DNA of 64,000 nucleotides from positions 572,318 through 636,317 of the forward strand of contig NZ_LT608315.1 of assembly GCF_900095825.1 (NCBI RefSeq), read 5' to 3'. The translations under genes and the position numbers were made by a program. A model generated the notes under the pieces. That model saw only the letters and a program-made list of their open reading frames with translations. It did no database searches and was not told where the DNA came from. Source of the DNA: Acidaminococcus massiliensis (GTDB lineage Bacteria > Bacillota > Negativicutes > Acidaminococcales > Acidaminococcaceae). The first letter of the stretch is position 1. The number at the start of each line of letters is the position of its first letter. Positions 58,590 to 64,000 of the stretch are shown piece by piece.

Positions 58590-60197
58590 ATGGAATTTGA
58601 TGCGTCTGTGTATCCCTATGCTTCCCGGAGGCGGACCATCTTTGCCCGGAAAGGCATGGTGTGCACCGGTCAGCCTCTGGCAGCCCAGGCCGGGCTCCGG
58701 ATGCTGCTCCAAGGGGGAAATGCAGTGGATGCGGCCTTGGCAGCAGCCATCTGCCTGACCGTGGTGGAGCCTACCAGCAATGGGCTGGGCAGCGATGCTT
58801 TTGCCCTGGTGTGGACGGGCGGGAAACTGTATGGCCTGAACGGCAGCGGTCCGGCTCCCGGTCTCCTGAACCGGGAGAAAGTCCTGGATGCCGGGTACCG
58901 GGAGATGCCTCAGCGGGGCTGGCTGCCGGTGACGGTGCCGGGAGCGGTGGCAGCCTGGGCAGAACTCCATCGCCGGTTCGGTCGGCTGCCTTTTGCCAAA
59001 CTGTTTGAACCAGCCCTGGAATACGCTCGGGAGGGTTTTCCGGTTTCGCCCACCATCCGGAAATTATGGAAGGCGGCAGAAGGGACCTTCGCCCCTTACC
59101 GGGAAGATCCAGCTTTTGCCGGCTTGTTTGCCACCTTTTTTTCGAAGGGACGGGCACCGGAAGTGGGAGAGACCGTCACTCTGCCGGACCATGCCCGGAC
59201 TTTGGAGACCCTTGCCCAGACGGAGGGGGAGGCATTCTACCAGGGAGAACTGGCGGACCGGATGGACCGTTTCAGCCGGGAGACCGGGGGCTGCCTCCGG
59301 AAGGAAGACCTAGCCGCCTACCAGGCCGAGTGGGTGGAACCTCTCCATGTGGATTACCGAGGCTATGATGTCTGGGAGATTCCTCCCAATGGCCACGGGA
59401 TCACCGCTCTGATGGCCCTGAACATCATGCAGGGATTCCAGCTGGAACAGCGGGAGACGGTGGACAGCTGGCACAAACAGATCGAAGCCATGAAACTGGC
59501 CTTTTCCGATGCCCAGCACTATGTGGCCGATCCCCGGTTCATGCACACCCGAGTGGAAGATCTGCTGAGCCCGGCCTATGCGGACCAGCGCCGGAGCCTG
59601 ATCGGAGAACAGGCCCTCCTCCCCCACTGGGGCAAGCCTTTCAGCGGCGGCACTGTGTACCTGTGTGCGGCGGACGGGGAAGGAAATATGGTTTCCTTCA
59701 TCCAGAGCAATTTCCGGGGCTTTGGCTCCGGCATCGTGATCCCTGGGACCGGCATCGCCCTGAACGATCGGGGGAACAATTTCAGCCTGGATCCGGCCAT
59801 GGACAACTGCCTGGCTCCGGGAAAGAAGCCTTATCACACCATCATCCCCGGTTTCCTGACCAAAGACGGGCAGGCTGTAGGGCCTTTCGGAGTCATGGGC
59901 GGTTTCATGCAGCCTCAGGGCCATCTCCAGGTGCTGCTGAATACCTTGGATTTCCACATGAACCCCCAGGCCGCCCTGGATGCTCCCCGGTGGCAGTGGA
60001 TCGAGGGGAAAAAAGTGGAAATCGAAGCCCAGGCTGGGCCGGAAATCATCGAAGGTCTCCGGCAGCGGGGCCACGAGATCGTGGTGAAGGAGGACCGGAC
60101 TTCTTTCGGCCGGGGACAGATCATCTGGCGCCGGCCGGATGGGACCTTGGTAGGGGCCACGGAGCCGAGGACGGATGGGACGGTGGCGGCTTATTAA
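58590..60197 (+). CDS. ggt: Gamma-glutamyltransferase family protein (cytoplasmic type)
   Basis: Ntn-hydrolase of 535 residues. The likely self-cleavage site and nucleophile is Thr355 in SGGTVYLCAAD. The large-subunit part has GGNAVDAALAAAICLTVVEP and GLGSDAFALV, and the small subunit GFGSGIVIPGTGIALNDRG. No signal peptide is seen, so it resembles YwrD-like or acylase-type members more than secreted glutathione hydrolases. It may remove gamma-glutamyl groups from peptides as an amino-acid source. Start 58590 has ACAGGAGGTG upstream, 19 bp after the ATPase gene. Confidence 0.88.
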   Translation: MEFDASVYPYASRRRTIFARKGMVCTGQPLAAQAGLRMLLQGGNAVDAALAAAICLTVVEPTSNGLGSDAFALVWTGGKLYGLNGSGPAPGLLNREKVLDAGYREMPQRGWLPVTVPGAVAAWAELHRRFGRLPFAKLFEPALEYAREGFPVSPTIRKLWKAAEGTFAPYREDPAFAGLFATFFSKGRAPEVGETVTLPDHARTLETLAQTEGEAFYQGELADRMDRFSRETGGCLRKEDLAAYQAEWVEPLHVDYRGYDVWEIPPNGHGITALMALNIMQGFQLEQRETVDSWHKQIEAMKLAFSDAQHYVADPRFMHTRVEDLLSPAYADQRRSLIGEQALLPHWGKPFSGGTVYLCAADGEGNMVSFIQSNFRGFGSGIVIPGTGIALNDRGNNFSLDPAMDNCLAPGKKPYHTIIPGFLTKDGQAVGPFGVMGGFMQPQGHLQVLLNTLDFHMNPQAALDAPRWQWIEGKKVEIEAQAGPEIIEGLRQRGHEIVVKEDRTSFGRGQIIWRRPDGTLVGATEPRTDGTVAAY

Positions 60198-60206
60198 CGG
60201 GCTGCC

Positions 60207-60341
60207 GCATAACCCAGGCGCACAATATGGACCCATCTGCTTTGTCAGCGCGGGATTTGGTCCGTGACATGTACGACCTTGTACTATGCCACGAACCAAA
60301 TCCCGCGCTTTCGCGCATCTGGATCCATCTCGTGCGCCTGG
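60207..60341. repeat. Long intergenic hairpin element, copy 2
   Basis: Second copy of the element at 54638. Outer arms start CCAGGCGCACAATATGGA and end TCCATCTCGTGCGCCTGG. The inner stem has arms GCGCGGGATTTGG/CCAAATCCCGCGC. Central sequence differs from copy 1 but still pairs. Confidence 0.85.
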
Positions 60342-60367
60342 AAGGAAACCGGGGCCTATTTCCTGGC

Positions 60368-60389
60368 CGCTGACCGTTGACAGCTGACC
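60368..60389. repeat. TGAC-rich 22-bp repeat
   Basis: CCGCTGACCGTTGACAGCTGAC is also present, inverted, at 43172-43193 after the 5S gene. A related ATTGACATTTGACCAATGAC run is at 5160-5178. Confidence 0.7.
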
Positions 60390-60487
60390 GCTGATAGGAG
60401 GTGCTGCCAACGGCTGAACCTCTTTGTTGACATTCCATTGCAAGGGCTGTATAATGCAACACATCAAGCATAGAGGGGTTGATGGGA

Positions 60488-60700
60488 ATGGCATCCGTAA
60501 ATGTAAATATCCGTATGGATGCGGAACTGAAAAAAGAATTTGAAGCATTCTGCAGCAATGTGGGAATGAACATGACTACTGCATTCACCATTTTTGCCCG
60601 ACGGACAGTCCGGGAGAACCGGATCCCTTTCGAAGTATCGGCTGACTGCCGGAGGGAAGAGGGACGTCCCGCAGTGGCTGAGGCGGGCGAAGGGCTGTAA
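60488..60700 (+). CDS. RelB/DinJ-type antitoxin (orphan)
   Basis: Protein of 70 residues. The N-terminus (ASVNVNIRMDAELKKEFEAF) is a ribbon-helix-helix domain of the RelB/DinJ antitoxin family, and NRIPFEVSAD is the usual following element. No RelE/YafQ toxin gene follows; a terminator comes within 15 bp. The C-terminus turns into an Arg/Gly-rich stretch unlike normal RelB tails and may be a remnant. Start 60488 has AGAGGGG nine bases upstream. Likely an orphan regulator or leftover of a toxin-antitoxin pair. Confidence 0.7.
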   Translation: MASVNVNIRMDAELKKEFEAFCSNVGMNMTTAFTIFARRTVRENRIPFEVSADCRREEGRPAVAEAGEGL

Positions 60701-60712
60701 AGAGAATGTCAT

Positions 60713-60745
60713 AAAGGGGCTGTTGCATGTGCAACAGCCCCTTTT
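60713..60745 (+). terminator. Terminator of the antitoxin gene
   Basis: AAAGGGGCTGTTGCA and TGCAACAGCCCCTTTT arms; same GGGCTGYTGC stem type as others in the window. Confidence 0.85.
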
Positions 60746-60827
60746 CATATACAAATGAGCATATACAAAAGACAAATTAATAAAGGAGACACATTCAAGG
60801 AACGATATACTCAATAAATAACGAAGA

Positions 60828-60856
60828 TTGACAAGTGACTGACAGGTCAATATAAT
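60828..60856 (+). promoter_or_regulatory. Promoter of the autotransporter gene
   Basis: TTGACA (60828-60833), 17 bases, TATAAT (60851-60856): a perfect consensus. The 107-nt leader holds an inverted repeat TTCCTGT...ACAGGAA enclosing GTTTG-CCTGT-CAAAC (about 60882-60917). Confidence 0.88.
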
Positions 60857-60969
60857 GGAACCAGTTTTATTTTCTTTTTAAGTTCCTGTCATAACTGTTT
60901 GCCTGTCAAACAGGAAGACAAAAAGAGGTTGTTCTTTAGCAATCAGTTTGAGCTGTCAGGAGGAATTCA

Positions 60970-63900
60970 ATGATGAATAAAATCTATAAAGTCATCTGGA
61001 GCCGGGTCCGGAACTGCTATGTGGTGGTTTCGGAGCTGGCCAAACGGGCTGGAAAGGAAAAAAATTGCCATCTGGGACCGGCGGCCCATTTGGCGGCCGG
61101 GGCCCTGTGTCTAGGCCTCTTGACCTTTGGGGGCCAAGTGCTGCCGGCGGAAGCTGCCGGAGAACCCACCGTGGCAGATACTACCCAGAACCAGTATGTA
61201 GCCTTTAGGGTCACCGTGAATGACGGGAATGTGAAGGGCAACGACAACGGCCGGGACACCAACACCTTCAATGGAGCCATTTACCATAAGGTGACCCTTT
61301 CCGATGGCAAGACCCAGTACTGGGTCAGGGATGGGTATACCCTGACGGAAGGGACGGCGGAGAAATACACCGCCCTGTCTCGGACGGACAGCAAATTCGA
61401 TGTGGCCTATACAGGCAGCGGGAAACAGCCGGCGGACATCCTGTCCAGCGCCACTTCGGCTGTTTCTTCCGCCGGGGTCTCTACCAATGCGGGGGAAACC
61501 CTGAACCAGGTCACCGCCAGCGCCTTTGAAGGCCTGAGCCAGGGGGGAGGGACCCAAGTGCCTGGGAACTGGGACTATATCATCTACGATCCTTCCTGGG
61601 AGGGGCATACCCAGGCCAACACTTCCACCCGTACCTATTACAAGGACGGCTATGCGGATATGTACAACCGTTCTGCCAGCGCCACCGGGTCCCCGTTGGG
61701 CTTTGTGACCACCACCGATGCCAATACCAAGCTGGTGTGGAATGGGACCCTGAACCAGTACACCTACAATGGCCATGCAGTGGATACCTCCCATCTGTAT
61801 GTGATCGGGGGCAAACTGGGGGTGTTCACCTCCTATGACGGGTCGGAAGTCTATACAGGAACGGTGTACGGCGCCAACAACGAAATTCTCATGACGGCCA
61901 TGAAAGACGGGAAATATTACAGCTATTGGGCGGCGCCTGTAACGGACCCCAATGCTACGATGGGCACTTACCGGGTATCGGACTATAACAAAGACCTGGA
62001 AACCCTGAAGGATAATGATGTGGCTCTGTACCACAATGACATCAAGTCGGTGGATCTGGCTAAGGGCGGCGATACGGCCAATCCCAGCCTGACCATCACG
62101 GCCATGCGGAACGGCAGCGGCACGGCCCAGGCGGTGGATGGGGCCATCACCGTCACCGGCGGGGGCGGCACTGGCGGTCAGGATACCACGGTCACCTTGT
62201 CCAACACCACCAATGGATCCACGGTGTCCCAAGTCTTCACCACCGGGTCCAAAGTGACGGCCAATACCACCGCCGCTCCTTCCGCCGCCACGGAAATGAA
62301 GAGCCTCACCATCAACGGCACCACCTATGCCACGGATCTGAAATTCGGCGGGGATAACCATGCTTCCGCCACTCTTACCAAGAATCTCAGCGAAGAACTG
62401 GATATCCTGGGGGGAGCGGACAGCACCAAACTCACCGATGGCAACATCGGAGTCAACGCTTCTGACGGCACCCTGAAGGTCCAGCTGGCCCAGAACGTGG
62501 ATCTCACCAGCGCCGGTTCCCTGACCGTGGGGAATACAAAAATCGATACCAGCGGCCTGACCATCACCCATACGGACAGCACCGGGGCCAGCAATAATGT
62601 GATCCTTACGGGCAGCCAGGTCTCCATGGGGGGCAACCAGATCACCAACGTGGCTTCCGGAGGCGATACGGGTACCAATGGGGCTAACATCAACGATATC
62701 ATCCGGGTATCCCAAGCCAAGAACATTGCCACTGGGGACAAGAATATCACTGTGACCTCTTCTACGGATACCAGCACCAATGTGCGGACCACCACGGTGG
62801 AGCTGAATGATACGGTGACCTTGGGCAGCAATGCCGCCAACCAGGTGACTTTGGACGGGACCAAGGGCACAGTTTCCATCGGGAATACCGGGGATGCTTC
62901 CAGCAAAAATGCCATCCAGCTGGACGGTACGGCGGGCACGGCCAAAGTAGGGGCCATCACCATCGGCCAGCAGACCTTCGATTATTCCTATCAGCAGCCG
63001 GTGGTGAGCAGCAGCGGCGGACTGTCCCTGCAGACGGCAACCGGCACGGCCAGCGGCACCTTTGTCACCGGTCTTTCCAACACCACCTGGACCCCAGGGA
63101 ACTATGTGAGCGGCCGGGCGGCTACGGAAGATGAACTGGAACAGGCGGGACGCCATTTCCTGAGCATCGGAACGACGGTGGCGGAAAATACTCTGGCCAA
63201 CTACTACAATGACGGGGCCACTGGGACTAATTCCATGGCCTTCGGGGTGGGGACAAAATCCAGCGGCAATTTTGCTGTTTCCATGGGCATCAATTCCACC
63301 GCCAGCGGCCTGGGAGCCTTGGCTGTAGGGTATAATTCTGCGGCTTCCGGTACGGAATCCGTGGCTGTGGGCACCCAGAACAATGCCAGCGGAAACTACT
63401 CAGTGGCCCTGGGGGTGGGGGCCAATGCGGGGACCGCCAATACAGATTCCTCTTCCACCGCCAACGGGGCAGCGGTAGCTGTGGGCTTTACGGCTTTAGC
63501 CACCAGGACCGGGAGTTCCGCCTACGGCTACAACGCCCAAGCTACGGCCGATGAAGGTACAGCTCTTGGCGTGGCTTCCATTGCCAGCGTGGAAGGGGGC
63601 GTGGCCCTGGGCGCTCATTCTGTGGCCAATACGGCAGAAGGAGTCAAAGGCTACCTTGCTGAAACTACCGATACTTCTCCTACCTGGGTTTCTACTGGGG
63701 GCGCCGTGTCCCTGGGAGGCAAGACCACCGATGAAGAGGGCAATGCCATCACCGTTTCCCGGCAGATCACCAATCTGGCTGCCGGGTCTGAAGATACGGA
63801 TGCAGTGAACGTGGCCCAATTGCGGTCTCTGGAACGGGAAGGGATGAACTTCCAGGGGAACAATACGGATACCACCGTCCACATGAACCAGGGAGGCACC

Positions 63901-64000
63901 CTCCAGGTCCAGGGCACTGGCACCAAGGCGGCCACGGAATATTCCGGGGAAAATATCTTGGTCACCGGGGTCAGCGAAACGGCCGATGACGGGAAGACCG
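60970..64000 (+). CDS. Trimeric autotransporter adhesin (N-terminal part)
   Basis: Open reading frame to the right edge, at least 1010 residues. It begins with an extended signal peptide (ESPR: MNKIYKVIWSRVRNCYVVV) and a hydrophobic core ending PAEAA. A Thr/Ser/Asn/Gly-rich passenger follows, with YadA-like head repeats at about 63230-63430 (repeating AxGxxxxASG: FGVGTKSSGNFAVSMG, LAVGYNSAASGTESVAVG) and a neck/HANS-type motif DAVNVAQLR near 63800-63826. An earlier related motif NQITNVASGGDTGTNGANI lies near 62636. The C-terminal stalk and membrane anchor are outside. Start is one of two adjacent ATGs after AGGAGGAATTCA. It should trimerise on the surface and bind host or cell surfaces. Confidence 0.9.
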   Translation, partial: MMNKIYKVIWSRVRNCYVVVSELAKRAGKEKNCHLGPAAHLAAGALCLGLLTFGGQVLPAEAAGEPTVADTTQNQYVAFRVTVNDGNVKGNDNGRDTNTFNGAIYHKVTLSDGKTQYWVRDGYTLTEGTAEKYTALSRTDSKFDVAYTGSGKQPADILSSATSAVSSAGVSTNAGETLNQVTASAFEGLSQGGGTQVPGNWDYIIYDPSWEGHTQANTSTRTYYKDGYADMYNRSASATGSPLGFVTTTDANTKLVWNGTLNQYTYNGHAVDTSHLYVIGGKLGVFTSYDGSEVYTGTVYGANNEILMTAMKDGKYYSYWAAPVTDPNATMGTYRVSDYNKDLETLKDNDVALYHNDIKSVDLAKGGDTANPSLTITAMRNGSGTAQAVDGAITVTGGGGTGGQDTTVTLSNTTNGSTVSQVFTTGSKVTANTTAAPSAATEMKSLTINGTTYATDLKFGGDNHASATLTKNLSEELDILGGADSTKLTDGNIGVNASDGTLKVQLAQNVDLTSAGSLTVGNTKIDTSGLTITHTDSTGASNNVILTGSQVSMGGNQITNVASGGDTGTNGANINDIIRVSQAKNIATGDKNITVTSSTDTSTNVRTTTVELNDTVTLGSNAANQVTLDGTKGTVSIGNTGDASSKNAIQLDGTAGTAKVGAITIGQQTFDYSYQQPVVSSSGGLSLQTATGTASGTFVTGLSNTTWTPGNYVSGRAATEDELEQAGRHFLSIGTTVAENTLANYYNDGATGTNSMAFGVGTKSSGNFAVSMGINSTASGLGALAVGYNSAASGTESVAVGTQNNASGNYSVALGVGANAGTANTDSSSTANGAAVAVGFTALATRTGSSAYGYNAQATADEGTALGVASIASVEGGVALGAHSVANTAEGVKGYLAETTDTSPTWVSTGGAVSLGGKTTDEEGNAITVSRQITNLAAGSEDTDAVNVAQLRSLEREGMNFQGNNTDTTVHMNQGGTLQVQGTGTKAATEYSGENILVTGVSETADDGKT

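Overview
The window is chromosomal DNA of a diderm Firmicute of the class Negativicutes, most likely Acidaminococcus or a close relative. The signs are a moderately high GC content, an SLH-domain porin of the OmpM type next to Gram-positive-style regulation (a CIRCE element, a RemB-like protein between recF and gyrB), a trimeric autotransporter with an ESPR signal, and a metabolism built around amino acids and dicarboxylates. The genus call is inference; the complete 16S gene in the window can settle it.

Layout. (1) 1-13.2 kb, nearly all on the minus strand: an operon of type I asparaginase, two IRG-like GTPases and an AbgB-type amidohydrolase (cut by the left edge); an M48 protease; a sigma-54-controlled locus with a histidine ammonia-lyase-like gene, a Na+/solute symporter and their likely enhancer-binding regulator; xanthine salvage (xpt, permease); tRNA-Gly; a class-I glutamine-amidotransferase hydrolase. 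(2) 13.2-27.3 kb: the replication origin, where gene orientation switches to plus. It carries two intact dnaA genes. The first lacks domain I; the second is full length and sits beside dnaN. Between them lies an HTH/coiled-coil gene, and around them are many DnaA boxes, including three copies of a roughly 75-bp box module. Then come dnaN-recF-dciA-remB-gyrB-thiN-TSUP-gyrA and a further box cluster. (3) 27.3-37.8 kb: a YbjN-like protein, a LysR regulator divergent from a malolactic/malic enzyme, a complete liv branched-chain amino-acid ABC operon followed by a CBS-ACT protein and a DUF951 protein, and two envelope proteins. (4) 37.8-43.2 kb: one rRNA operon (16S-23S-5S, no spacer tRNAs) behind two near-identical promoters. 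(5) 43.3-54.6 kb: a GltD-like flavoprotein, tRNA-Lys, fumarase, a small cysteine-containing protein, the SLH porin, two paralogous TetR regulators, a C39-like secreted protein, CIRCE-controlled hsp20 and a complete ECF transporter operon. (6) 54.6-64 kb: Tex, a DUF4143 ATPase, a gamma-glutamyltransferase, an orphan RelB-like antitoxin and a large trimeric autotransporter adhesin running off the right edge.

The observations most worth following are: the duplicated dnaA/DnaA-box origin with a plasmid-Rep-accessory-like gene inside it; an ammonia-lyase homologue whose MIO-forming Ala-Ser-Gly is replaced by Tyr-Leu-Gly while the other catalytic residues are kept, under a textbook -24/-12 promoter; a tandem pair of IRG-like GTPases; and two copies of a long intergenic hairpin whose arms show compensatory base changes. 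All statements come from reading the sequence; no database search or structure calculation was run.
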